NCBI GenBank assembly: GCA_958438955.1
Contig: CAUBTS010000046.1
Span: 1-15,046 of the forward strand
Direction: 5' to 3'
Length of the DNA stretch: 15,046 nucleotides
Source: an uncultured Collinsella sp.
GTDB lineage: Bacteria > Actinomycetota > Coriobacteriia > Coriobacteriales > Coriobacteriaceae
In this document: one piece after another, positions 1 to 6,551 of the stretch
How positions within the stretch are numbered: the first letter of the stretch is position 1
Layout: the number at the start of each line of letters is the position of its first letter
The notes under the pieces: generated by a model
Databases searched by the model: none
The model's input: the letters and a program-made list of their open reading frames with translations, nothing else
What the model was told of the DNA's origin: nothing
Program-made: the position numbers and the translations under genes

Positions 1-92
1 ATATGGGTGCACATGCTGTGGGCGGCTATTATTCGACAAGCGGTAGCGCGATGATGCGATGTTCGATAAAAATGCGACTGGGACGATATATG

Positions 93-121
93 TTGACGGG
101 TATACTTGTCCCGTTTTAAAA
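93..121 (+). promoter_or_regulatory. possible promoter of the patatin-like gene
   Basis: A TATACT hexamer at 101-106 matches the -10 consensus at five of six positions but has no good -35 at 17 bp. Alternatively TTGACG (93-98) could be a -35 with an AT-rich -10 (TTAAAA) at 116-121. Either would put the transcript start downstream of the earliest in-frame ATG (position 59), which supports the ATG at 143 as the real start. Bases 1-92 show no convincing gene; short open frames end at 54 and 119 and could be the tail of an upstream gene, but nothing identifies them. Confidence 0.25.
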
Positions 122-142
122 CGCAGGAACGGAGATGGTCGC

Positions 143-1012
143 ATGGCACAGCCAAATATGACGCGCACGGTGGGGCTGGCGCTCGAGGGGGGCGGCTACC
201 GCGGTATGTATACGGCGGGCGTGCTCGACGTTTGGATGGAGCACGGTTTGACCTGCGACCATATGGTGGGCGTCTCGGCGGGCGCGGCGTTTGGCTACAA
301 CTTTAAATCGCGCCAGATCGGCCGCGCCATTCGCTACAACAAGGCCTATTGCGCCGACAAGCGCTATGCGAGCGTGACCAGCTGGCTGCGAACCGGCGAT
401 ATGTTCAATGCCGACTTTGCTTATCACGAGGTGCCTATCGAGCGCGATCCCATCGACTTGGAGGCGTATCGCGCCTGCCCCATGCGATTTACGTGCGTGT
501 GTACCGATATCGAGACGGGCAAGGCCGTCTACCACGACCTGCCCTATGGCGACGAGAGGGATATCGAGTGGATCCGGGCATCGTCGGCGATTCCTGTGGC
601 GACGCGTCCTGTTGCCATTGAGGGCCGTAAGTACCTGGATGGCGGCGTGGCTGATTCCATTCCCAGCGCTTGGTTGTTTGCGCAGGGGTATGACCGCAAT
701 ATCGTGGTGCTCACACAGCCGGCGGGCTTTGTGAAGCAGCCCAACAGTGTGATGCCCATGCTGCGGCGCGTGTTCCGTCACTACCCGGAGTTTGTCGCAG
801 CGCTTGAGCATCGGCATGAGGTCTACAACGCCACGCTCGATGACCTGGCGCGTCGCGAGGCTGCCGGCGAAATCTTTGTGGTACGGCCGAGCGAATCGGT
901 GAAGGTGCCGTCGCTGTGCCGCGAACCGGATGAGCTCGAGCGCATCTACCAGGTCGGCCGCCACGATGCGGAGGCGACTTTGCCGGCGTTGGAAGCGTAT
1001 CTGGCGGGGTAG
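143..1012 (+). CDS. patatin-like phospholipase (YjjU-type)
   Basis: A predicted 289-residue acyl hydrolase of the patatin family, which uses a Ser-Asp dyad on lipid acyl esters. Seen in the sequence: a glycine-rich oxyanion motif EGGGYRG at residues 15-21, the nucleophile elbow GVSAG with Ser45, and the DGG motif with Asp166 (YLDGG). No signal peptide or membrane segment is apparent, so it is probably cytoplasmic. The start at 143 is chosen because GGAG at 131-134 lies 8 bases upstream; an in-frame ATG at 59 lacks a ribosome binding site and would add 28 residues unlike the family. The arrangement resembles E. coli YjjU. It is transcribed alone and converges on the thiamine operon. The natural substrate cannot be told from sequence. 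Confidence 0.88.
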   Translation: MAQPNMTRTVGLALEGGGYRGMYTAGVLDVWMEHGLTCDHMVGVSAGAAFGYNFKSRQIGRAIRYNKAYCADKRYASVTSWLRTGDMFNADFAYHEVPIERDPIDLEAYRACPMRFTCVCTDIETGKAVYHDLPYGDERDIEWIRASSAIPVATRPVAIEGRKYLDGGVADSIPSAWLFAQGYDRNIVVLTQPAGFVKQPNSVMPMLRRVFRHYPEFVAALEHRHEVYNATLDDLARREAAGEIFVVRPSESVKVPSLCREPDELERIYQVGRHDAEATLPALEAYLAG

Positions 1013-1034
1013 GGCAAACTGCCGTGGACTCGGC

Positions 1035-1080
1035 GGAAAGCGCATCCCGGAATGGAGGTCCAAACTGGGATGCGCTTTCC
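1035..1080. terminator. stem-loop between convergent patatin and thiE genes
   Basis: A perfect 14-bp stem, GGAAAGCGCATCCC (1035-1048) with its complement at 1067-1080, encloses an 18-base loop. It lies 22 bases after the patatin stop and 44 bases beyond the thiE stop, so it can serve both strands. There is no proper T-tract on either side, so it may be a weak or factor-dependent terminator. Confidence 0.6.
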
Positions 1081-1124
1081 ATTGCTGAAGATATGAGGCT
1101 GCGGATCAGCTGCTCGGCTTATGC

Positions 1125-1820
1125 CTATGCCTGCTGCCAGGTATCGACGAGCTCCTCGGCGGCGGCGTAAGGGTCGTCGGCACTGCAGACGGCGCTCACC
1201 ACAAAGAAGCCATCGACGCCGGTGGCCTTGAGCTGCGGCAGGTCGGCCGTCTTGACGCCGCCGCCCACCACGATGGGCACGGGGCTTGCCGCGTGGAGTG
1301 CGGCCAGGTCCTCAAAGCTCTTGGTGATGATGGAGCCGTCGGCCGCGCGTCCGCAGTCGCGCTTGGTCTCGGTCTCGTGGAGTGGGCCGATGCCCAGGTA
1401 GTCGACCAGGCTCATGTCGGCGGTCTTGACGTACTCGAGCATCTCCTCGCAACGGGCCGAAAGGCCCACGATGGCGTCGGGGCCCAGCAGCTTGCGACAG
1501 ACCTCGACGGGAATATCGCTCTGGCCCACGTGCACGCCATCGACAGCGATACCCTGCTCGCGCGCGGCGAGTACGCAGTCAAGGCGGTCATCGATTAGCA
1601 AGGCGACCTGACCGGTCTTGCCAGCCTGTGCGATTGCCTGCGCGGCGTCGCCGGTCAGCGCAATGATCTCGCGGGCGCTTGCCACCTTGGAGCGCACCTG
1701 GATGCAGGTAAAGCCTGCGTCGAGCGCCTGGGCCACCACATCGCCCACGGGACGTCCCAGCGTGTTTTCGGGGCCGAGTACCAGATAGGCCGAGATATCA
1801 AGGTTGTCGCGGATGCTCAT
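1125..1820 (-). CDS. thiE: thiamine-phosphate synthase
   Basis: ThiE joins HMP pyrophosphate and thiazole phosphate (THZ-P) to make thiamine monophosphate in the cytoplasm. The 231-residue protein is a TIM barrel of normal family length. Visible family motifs: QVRSK at 41-45 (usual QLREK), LLIDDRLD at 75-82, GVHVGQSD at 95-102, VGLS ending at Ser121, the pyrophosphate-binding stretch GPLHETETK at 145-153 (usual GPxxxTxTK), GGG at 186-188, and FFVVSA at 205-210. The ATG overlaps the stop of the upstream thiamine-binding protein gene by four bases (ATGA), indicating translational coupling. It is the last gene of the TPP-riboswitch operon. The slightly altered QVRSK and HETETK motifs are still compatible with activity. 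TenI-type homologues look similar, but the pairing with thiM favours ThiE. Confidence 0.93.
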   Translation of the reverse strand: MSIRDNLDISAYLVLGPENTLGRPVGDVVAQALDAGFTCIQVRSKVASAREIIALTGDAAQAIAQAGKTGQVALLIDDRLDCVLAAREQGIAVDGVHVGQSDIPVEVCRKLLGPDAIVGLSARCEEMLEYVKTADMSLVDYLGIGPLHETETKRDCGRAADGSIITKSFEDLAALHAASPVPIVVGGGVKTADLPQLKATGVDGFFVVSAVCSADDPYAAAEELVDTWQQA

Positions 1821-2158
1821 CGTGCTTCCTCCTGCTTCTTGATCTGTGCTTCCATGCGCTTGAGCTTGCCGGTCATGGTGTCGGTAAATCCGGGCCGAAT
1901 ATCGGCTTTGAGCACGACTTCGGTGCGGATGCCCTTGCTTGCCAACACAAAGGTCGCGTCACGCACGACCTGCATGACCTTGTCCCAGTCGCCCTCGATC
2001 TCGGTGAACATCGAGGTGGTGCGGTTGGGGAGGCCGCTCTCGCGAATGACGCGCACGACCTCGGCGACCTCGGCGGACAGCTCGTCGCCGGTGCCGCACG
2101 GGGCGATGGCCACGGCGACGAGTGTGTTCATGCCGGCAGCGGTTGCGGGCTCGGACAT
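1817..2158 (-). CDS. MTH1187/YkoF-type thiamine-binding protein (UPF0045)
   Basis: A 113-residue cytoplasmic protein of the small ferredoxin-like MTH1187 family (Pfam Thiamine_BP, UPF0045). Recognisable features are the start strand VAVAIAPCGTG (about 14-24), the segment RESGLPNRTTSMFTEIEGDW (39-58) and the C-terminal KADIRPGF region. Members form tetramers of two-strand-swapped units, and several bind thiamine or its HMP moiety. The role is not settled: storage, buffering or delivery of thiamine precursors. The first ATG (2158) is preferred over an internal Met10 because AGGAGG, embedded in the last codons of thiM, sits 8 bases upstream. Three bases separate it from the thiM stop, and its own stop overlaps thiE, so it is embedded within the thiamine operon and presumably TPP-controlled. 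The operon position supports a thiamine-linked job. Confidence 0.85.
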   Translation of the reverse strand: MSEPATAAGMNTLVAVAIAPCGTGDELSAEVAEVVRVIRESGLPNRTTSMFTEIEGDWDKVMQVVRDATFVLASKGIRTEVVLKADIRPGFTDTMTGKLKRMEAQIKKQEEAR

Positions 2159-2161
2159 GGC

Positions 2162-3001
2162 TTATGCCTCCTCGAGCTCGAGTCGGTTATCGGCGATGTC
2201 CTGGGCGGTTGCGCGGTAGAGCTCGTCGATAAAGGCGACCTTAAAGCTTGCCGGAGCATCGGCGACGGCGGCGGCACGCGTGCCGGCAACGTTGTAGACA
2301 GCGGTGCCGCAGACGGCTGCCGTAAACGGGTCGGCGGCGCAGGCGTACACGGCCAGCACGCCGCCCTGCGAGCAGCCGCAGCCGGTGATCTTGGACATGA
2401 GCGGGCTGCCGCCGTGGGACTTGGCCACGGTCGTGCCGTCGGTAATCAGGTCGACTTCGCCCGAGACGACCACGGCGCCGCCGGTGTAGCGGGCGAGCGC
2501 CACGGCGGCATCGCGGGCGGCGTCGACCGTATCGGTGGTATCGACACCGCGCACGCGGCTCAGATCAGCCGCCTCGCCCTCAAGACCCCACAGGCCGGCG
2601 AGCGCGATAATCTCGGAGGCGTTGCCGCGCACGATGGCGGGCTTGTACTGCTTGAGCTCGTTTACCAGCTGGGTGCGCAGGCTACCGATGCCCAGGCCCA
2701 CCGGATCGAGCACCCAGGGCTTGCCGGCGTCGTGCGCCGCCTTGGCCGCGCGGGGAATTGTCTGCTCGTAGATGGGGAAGAGCGTGCCCATGTTGAGATA
2801 GATGGCGCCGCCGCCGGCAACGAGCGCCTCGCCCTCGTCGGGAAGATAGACCATGGCGGCCGATCCACCCACAGCGAGCTGCGCGTTGGCGACAAAGTCG
2901 ATCGTCACCGTGTTCGTGATGGAGCCGGCCATCGGATTGGTGGCGCGAATCTCCTCCACGGCCTTGACCATATGTTGCTTAAGCTGTTCCGAATCAATCA
3001 C
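2162..3001 (-). CDS. thiM: hydroxyethylthiazole kinase
   Basis: ThiM phosphorylates the salvaged thiazole alcohol with ATP to give THZ-P, the substrate of ThiE. The 279-residue ribokinase-fold protein shows NTVTIDFVANAQLAVGGS near the N-terminus, YLNMGTL, KPWVLDPVGLGIGS, IVRGNASEIIALAG, VVVSGEVDLITDG, and the anion-hole and catalytic region MSKITGCGCSQGG (usual TGTGC, catalytic Cys kept). I chose a GTG start at 3001-2999: AAGGAGG (3016-3010) is 8 bases upstream, and the reading frame further upstream is only riboswitch and terminator read as protein. An ATG at 3008 is one base from the Shine-Dalgarno and out of frame, stopping after four codons. It is the first gene of a tight three-gene operon. 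No thiD is seen nearby. Confidence 0.93.
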   Translation of the reverse strand: MIDSEQLKQHMVKAVEEIRATNPMAGSITNTVTIDFVANAQLAVGGSAAMVYLPDEGEALVAGGGAIYLNMGTLFPIYEQTIPRAAKAAHDAGKPWVLDPVGLGIGSLRTQLVNELKQYKPAIVRGNASEIIALAGLWGLEGEAADLSRVRGVDTTDTVDAARDAAVALARYTGGAVVVSGEVDLITDGTTVAKSHGGSPLMSKITGCGCSQGGVLAVYACAADPFTAAVCGTAVYNVAGTRAAAVADAPASFKVAFIDELYRATAQDIADNRLELEEA

Positions 3002-3023
3002 TGCACATGCCTCCTTGGCATAG

Positions 3024-3053
3024 AAAAGGGGCGCTGTGCATAGACAGCGCCCC
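3024..3053 (-). terminator. intrinsic terminator of the TPP riboswitch
   Basis: On the minus strand, GGGGCGCTGT (3053-3044) pairs perfectly with ACAGCGCCCC (3037-3028) around a six-base loop and is followed by TTTT (3027-3024). It lies 12 bases beyond the aptamer and 22 bases before the thiM start. This indicates control by premature termination when TPP is bound. Confidence 0.9.
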
Positions 3054-3065
3054 TGTAAAGGCGGC

Positions 3066-3157
3066 ATGCTCCCTACGCCAGCATTAACTGACAGGTTCAA
3101 AGGATTGGGCCCCATGCCCTCTCAGCCTTGTGGTTTGCACCGCCGGCACTCCCGCAT
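3066..3157 (-). promoter_or_regulatory. TPP riboswitch (THI element)
   Basis: Read on the minus strand, the aptamer has the hallmark pieces in order: P1 strand ATGC (3157-3154), GGGAGTGC, the pyrimidine-sensor motif CTGAGA (3125-3120), TTTGAACCTGTCAG, the pyrophosphate-sensor part TTAATGCTGGCGTAGGGA, and the closing P1 strand GCAT (3069-3066). It precedes thiM by about 65 bases and is directly followed by a terminator hairpin, so thiamine pyrophosphate should switch off the thiM operon. P1 is short (4 bp), as in many TPP aptamers. The class assignment is secure from the conserved bases. Confidence 0.95.
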
Positions 3158-3174
3158 CGAATCTGTTGTCCCCT

Positions 3175-3203
3175 ATACTAGCGCACCTGCCAAATAGGGA
3201 CAG
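3175..3203 (-). promoter_or_regulatory. possible promoter of the thiamine operon
   Basis: On the minus strand, TAGTAT (3180-3175) is a plausible -10, and CTGTCC (3203-3198) stands 17 bp upstream as a poor -35 (three of six). Transcription would start near 3167, about ten bases before the aptamer, which is the expected place. The -35-like element lies inside the left arm of the inverted repeat. Confidence 0.35.
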
Positions 3204-3286
3204 GTTTATTTTGGTAGGTGGCAACAGGGGCGTTGCATTTTCCCAGATAAAACCTGCCAAAATAAACCTGTCCCTATTTGGCAGGT
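3185..3286. repeat. 35-bp near-perfect inverted repeat, REP-doublet-like element
   Basis: The left arm at 3185-3219 and right arm at 3252-3286 are reverse complements at 34 of 35 positions (the mismatch pairs 3215 with 3256), separated by 32 bases. Each arm also has a small internal hairpin, ACCTG/CAGGT, with an 11-base loop (3185-3205 and 3266-3286). The spacer carries GCAAC/GTTGC (3221-3236). The element begins five bases beyond the thi -10 and ends just before the HAD -10. It has no T-tract and sits between divergent genes, so it is not a terminator. Its design resembles REP doublets (REPINs) mobilised by TnpA-REP (RAYT) transposases; GTAG at 3214-3217 echoes the tetranucleotide of such elements. 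This is inference without copy-number data. Confidence 0.75.
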
Positions 3287-3295
3287 CGTTACAAT
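3268..3295 (+). promoter_or_regulatory. possible promoter of the HAD-lysR pair
   Basis: TACAAT at 3290-3295 matches the -10 consensus at five of six positions. CTGTCC (3268-3273), 16 bp upstream, is a weak -35 and lies in the right arm of the inverted repeat. The transcript would start near 3302, about 22 bases before the HAD ATG. Confidence 0.35.
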
Positions 3296-3323
3296 GGTTA
3301 CGGTGGAAATGACGGGGGACTCT

Positions 3324-4232
3324 ATGATCAAACTTGTGCTGACCGATATGGACGATACGCTGATTCCGGCTGGACATGACGGTGCCAGCGACTACGCCAT
3401 TGAGGGCATTCATGCCATGCAGGCGGCGGGTCTGCATTTTGGGCCGGTTTCGGGTCGTCAGCCGTCCGCGATGGGCTGGATGTTCAAAAATCGTTCCGAG
3501 TGCTTTTCGACTGGCGCGTTCTGTAACGGCCAGGTGATGTTTGTCGATGGCGAAGTAGTCGCCTCGCACGCAATCGACAACGATGCTCTGATGCGTTTGG
3601 CCGACTATCTGGAGCAAGAGACCGACGATACATTTCTAAAAGTCTACAGCCTGGGCGATGATTTTTGGGGCAACGATGCCTACTGCGTGACGAGCGATCC
3701 CGAGCGTGTGCGTCGCGCTATGGAGTCGGGCGGCAACGCGTGGCTCAAAGGCGAAGAGGCTCCGTGCCGTCCCGTCGTCGATGACGCGACGGTGTTTAAG
3801 GCGAATATCTGGAGTGCCCGTTCGCGTGAGGAGCTTGCGGAGCTACGCGAGCGCGTTGCCGCTGAGGTTCCGGAACTCTCGCTTGTGTTTCCCAACAACC
3901 GCGTGCGCCTGTTTGACATCCTTCCTGCTGGTTGGGACAAGGGCTGCGCTGCGCTGGAGCTGGCGTGCGCTTTGGGCATGACGCCCGACGAGGTGGCCGT
4001 ATTTGGCGATTCCGATAACGATTTGCCCATGATCGATGCCGTTCCCAACTCCGTTGCAGTCGCTAATGCCAACGAGGTCGTCACGGCGGCGGCGCGCTGG
4101 CATATCGGCGCTGCGGCAGATGATGCGGTCGCCGGGGCTCTGCATCAGATTGCCGCCTGCGCCGCGACGGGGGAGATGCCGTCGTTTATGCGCCAGGTGG
4201 ACGCGGCGGCTCTTGGCGCCACGAACGTCTAG
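3324..4232 (+). CDS. HAD-superfamily phosphatase (Cof-type, subclass IIB)
   Basis: A 302-residue haloacid-dehalogenase phosphatase. All four HAD motifs are present: DMDDT with nucleophile Asp8 and acid Asp10, the Ser/Thr motif as SGR (43-45), the lysine in GWDKG (Lys206), and GDSDND (228-233) binding Mg2+. The long insert between motifs II and III is the C2B cap of Cof/YidA-type enzymes, which dephosphorylate sugar phosphates and other small cytoplasmic metabolites. The start at 3324 follows GGGGGA (3313-3318); an in-frame ATG at 3294 overlaps the probable -10 and has no ribosome binding site. The lysR gene follows after 10 bases, so the two are probably co-transcribed. Substrate unknown. Confidence 0.9.
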   Translation: MIKLVLTDMDDTLIPAGHDGASDYAIEGIHAMQAAGLHFGPVSGRQPSAMGWMFKNRSECFSTGAFCNGQVMFVDGEVVASHAIDNDALMRLADYLEQETDDTFLKVYSLGDDFWGNDAYCVTSDPERVRRAMESGGNAWLKGEEAPCRPVVDDATVFKANIWSARSREELAELRERVAAEVPELSLVFPNNRVRLFDILPAGWDKGCAALELACALGMTPDEVAVFGDSDNDLPMIDAVPNSVAVANANEVVTAAARWHIGAAADDAVAGALHQIAACAATGEMPSFMRQVDAAALGATNV

Positions 4233-4242
4233 GGAGAACGTC

Positions 4243-5139
4243 ATGAAGCTTCAGCAACTCAGGTATGTTGTTAAGGTTGCCGAATGCGGCAGCATCACCG
4301 AGGCCTCGCGCCGGCTCTTTGTGTCGCAGCCTTCGATTACCGCGTCGATCCGCGATCTCGAAAACGAGATGGGTGTGCACATCTTTGAGCGCACCAACAA
4401 GGGCGTCATTGTGTCCGAGGAAGGCGAGACCTTCTTGGGCTACGCGCGTCAGGTGCTCGACCAGGCCGACCTACTCGAGGGCAAGTACAAGGGCGCATCC
4501 GAGCAGGTGCCGCACTTTAGTGTGAGCTGCCAGCATTATTCCTTTGCCGTTAATGCGTTTGTCGATGTAATCCGCGAGTTCGATGCCGCGCGCTACGACT
4601 TTACCCTGCGCGAGGAACAGACCCACGAGATTATCGAGGATGTCGCGCACATGAAAAGCGAGCTGGGCATCCTATATCTGTCCGAGCACAATCGCGAGGT
4701 CATCGAGCGCATGCTGGCGGCCAACGAACTCGTGTTCGAAGGACTCTTCTGCGCCACGCCGCATGTCTTCGTCTGCGCCGACCATCCGCTGGCGGACCGC
4801 TCCAGCGTGACGCTCGAGGATCTGGAAGACTACCCGTTCCTGTCCTACGAGCAGGGCAGCTACAACTCGTTTTACTATTCCGAGGAGCTGACCTCGACGT
4901 TCGAGCGTCGCAAAAATATCCGTGTGCGCGACCGTGCGACGTTGTTCAATTTGGCCATGGGCCTCAACGGCTACACGGTGTGTTCGGGCGTGATCAGCCA
5001 CGAGCTCAACGGGCCGGGTATTATCTCGATTCCGCTCGACGTGGACGAGTACATGGAGATTGGCATCATCACGCGCAAGAACACGACGCTCACGCGCTAC
5101 GGTCGGGCCTATATCGACGCGATTCGTCAGCATATCTAG
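4243..5139 (+). CDS. LysR-family transcriptional regulator
   Basis: A 298-residue LysR-type regulator of normal length. The N-terminal winged helix-turn-helix is clear: MKLQQLRYVVKVAECGSIT, then ASRRLFVSQPSITASIRDLE (recognition helix about residues 29-40), and IFERTNKGVIVSEEGE. The rest is a periplasmic-binding-protein-like effector domain, without obvious ligand clues. The start follows AGGGAGA (4231-4237), which overlaps the stop of the HAD gene, so translation of the two is likely linked. A perfect dyad with a T-N11-A core lies downstream in front of the MetE-like gene, making that gene the best candidate target, as with MetR-type regulators of methionine genes. The effector is not known. 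Confidence 0.92.
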   Translation: MKLQQLRYVVKVAECGSITEASRRLFVSQPSITASIRDLENEMGVHIFERTNKGVIVSEEGETFLGYARQVLDQADLLEGKYKGASEQVPHFSVSCQHYSFAVNAFVDVIREFDAARYDFTLREEQTHEIIEDVAHMKSELGILYLSEHNREVIERMLAANELVFEGLFCATPHVFVCADHPLADRSSVTLEDLEDYPFLSYEQGSYNSFYYSEELTSTFERRKNIRVRDRATLFNLAMGLNGYTVCSGVISHELNGPGIISIPLDVDEYMEIGIITRKNTTLTRYGRAYIDAIRQHI

Positions 5140-5185
5140 GATGCTGTGCTCCGCACGGTTCAAGTCTCTTTATGACAGTCCAGAC

Positions 5186-5208
5186 TGATATAGGAAGCAT
5201 CTATATCA
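5186..5208. promoter_or_regulatory. probable LysR-type operator with adjacent promoter
   Basis: TGATATAG (5186-5193) and CTATATCA (5201-5208) form a perfect 8-bp dyad with a 7-base spacer. A T-N11-A pattern (T5191 to A5203) sits at its centre, the typical LysR-type box. It lies 46 bases after the lysR stop and 87 bases before the MetE-like start. Two -10-like hexamers follow, TATAAA (5215-5220) and TATATT (5223-5228), neither with a good -35, which fits an activator-dependent promoter. Target assignment is by position only. Confidence 0.55.
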
Positions 5209-5294
5209 AACTGTTATAAACGTATATTTTACGATGGCCATATGAACGCTCATACTCTGTCCCAGTAAAGCAACCAATGCAAAGGGAGATATCT

Positions 5295-6428
5295 ATGAGC
5301 ACTTCGATTCAACCGAACGCGCCGTTTCGTGCCGATATCGTCGGCAGTTTTCTTCGTCCGCAGGCTGTAAAGGACGCCCATGCCGCCTATGTCGCGGGTA
5401 AACTCGACGCTTCCGGCCTTAAGGCCGTCGAGGACGAGGCCATCCGCGACTTAGTGGCCAAGCAGAAGGCTGCCGGCTTGCAGGTGATTACCGATGGCGA
5501 GTTCCGCCGCAGCTACTGGCACCTCGATTTTATGTGGGGACTCAACGGCATTGAGCGCCGTACCTCACGCACGGGTTATATGTTCCATGACGAGGAGACG
5601 ACGGCCGACACCGCTGTGGTTACCGGTCCCATTAGCGGCGAGAACCACCCGTTCGTCGAGCATTTTAAGTTCGTCAAGGCGCTTGAGGGAGAGGGCCACG
5701 TTGCACGCCAGACCATCCCGGCGCCTATCCAGACGTTCTCTGAGGTTACGCTCGATCGCTGCGACGGCCAGCAGGAGAGCCTGCGTGCCGTCTATAAGAC
5801 CGACGAGGAACTTGCCGACGCCATTGCAGCCGCTTATCGCACGGTGATCGCCGACCTGTACGCAGCAGGCTGCCGCAACATCCAGTTTGATGACTGCACC
5901 TGGGGCATCTACTGCGATACCGATTTTGTCGCCAAAACCGGCATGAGCCCGGTCGACCTGCAAAAGGTAAGCGAGCTGGGCGTGGCGCTCAACAACGCTG
6001 CCATCGAGGGCAAGCCCGACGATCTGGTTATCAACACGCACGTGTGCCGCGGCAACTACCACTCCACCTACGCTTTTGAAGGCGGCTACGACCCTATCGC
6101 TCCGTATCTGTTCGCACATGAGAACGTCGATGCGTTCTATCTGGAGTTCGACACACCCCGCGCCGGCGGTTTTGAGCCGCTCAAGTACGTTGACCCGGGC
6201 AAGAAGGTCGTGTTGGGCTTGGTAACCACCAAGGCGGCTGAGCTTGAGGACGAAGACGTTATCGTCGAACGTATCCATGAGGCCGCAAAGTACGTGCCGC
6301 TCGAGAACCTGTACCTGTCGCCCCAGTGCGGCTTTGCCAGCTGCGAGATTGGCAACAAGCTGACCGAGGACGAACAGTGGGCAAAGATCGCGCTGGTCAA
6401 GCGCATTGCTGAGCGCGTTTGGAAGTAA
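5295..6428 (+). CDS. core MetE-type methyltransferase (cobalamin-independent methionine synthase family)
   Basis: A 377-residue protein matching only the C-terminal catalytic barrel of MetE (full enzyme about 750 residues). The four zinc ligands are recognisable: His249 and Cys251 in NTHVCRGNYH, Glu284 in YLEFD, and Cys345 in SPQCG; the Glu-to-Cys spacing of 61 equals that of E. coli MetE. Other family landmarks are DGEFRRSYW, IQFDDCTWG and VVLGLVTTK. Such short forms (B. subtilis YxjG/YxjH type) lack the N-terminal half, and some core MetE proteins use other methyl donors than folate, so the methyl donor here is open; the thiol acceptor is probably homocysteine or a related thiol. ATG 5295 is preferred over 5277 because AAAGGGAG (5281-5288) is 6 bases upstream. 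The LysR gene and its probable operator precede it. Confidence 0.88.
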   Translation: MSTSIQPNAPFRADIVGSFLRPQAVKDAHAAYVAGKLDASGLKAVEDEAIRDLVAKQKAAGLQVITDGEFRRSYWHLDFMWGLNGIERRTSRTGYMFHDEETTADTAVVTGPISGENHPFVEHFKFVKALEGEGHVARQTIPAPIQTFSEVTLDRCDGQQESLRAVYKTDEELADAIAAAYRTVIADLYAAGCRNIQFDDCTWGIYCDTDFVAKTGMSPVDLQKVSELGVALNNAAIEGKPDDLVINTHVCRGNYHSTYAFEGGYDPIAPYLFAHENVDAFYLEFDTPRAGGFEPLKYVDPGKKVVLGLVTTKAAELEDEDVIVERIHEAAKYVPLENLYLSPQCGFASCEIGNKLTEDEQWAKIALVKRIAERVWK

Positions 6429-6475
6429 CGTTACCGTTTGCAGGTGACGGCGCGCGCGAGACATGGCGTATCACG

Positions 6476-6530
6476 TACAATGGTTCGGATCGTATCGTTC
6501 GGGCAGGTTATCTGATATGCCTGATCGCCC
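6476..6530 (+). other. leader of the uracil permease gene with weak promoter and dyad
   Basis: The 123 bases between the MetE-like gene and uraA hold no obvious terminator. TACAAT at 6476-6481 could be a -10 but lacks a -35 at the right distance. Downstream, CAGG (6504-6507) and CCTG (6520-6523) flank a TATC/GATA core, giving an imperfect dyad, and GGGC (6501-6504) could pair with GCCC (6527-6530). This may be an operator or leader hairpin. I see no purine or PyrR-type motif. Read-through from the upstream gene is possible. Confidence 0.2.
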
Positions 6531-6551
6531 TTCCATCATGAAAGGACTTCC

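Noticed and set aside
116..1063. A 315-codon minus-strand frame opposite the patatin gene
   Set aside because: It is the complement of a well-supported gene, with Arg/His-rich composition and no recognisable domain; its start lies inside the patatin promoter region.
2994..3008. Four-codon upstream ORF overlapping the thiM start
   Set aside because: Its ATG is only one base from the Shine-Dalgarno, too close for initiation, so a leader peptide role is unlikely.
3002..3115. N-terminal extension of ThiM up to position 3115
   Set aside because: These bases are the TPP aptamer and terminator; the GTG at 3001 with AAGGAGG at correct spacing is the plausible start.
3084..3617. A minus-strand frame of 177 codons across the riboswitch, inverted repeat and HAD gene
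   Set aside because: It overlaps the riboswitch, the repeat and the HAD 5' half, and has no family resemblance or ribosome binding site.
5565..6464. A 299-codon minus-strand frame opposite the MetE-like gene
   Set aside because: The sense strand encodes all zinc ligands and motifs of the MetE barrel; the antisense frame has no recognisable features.
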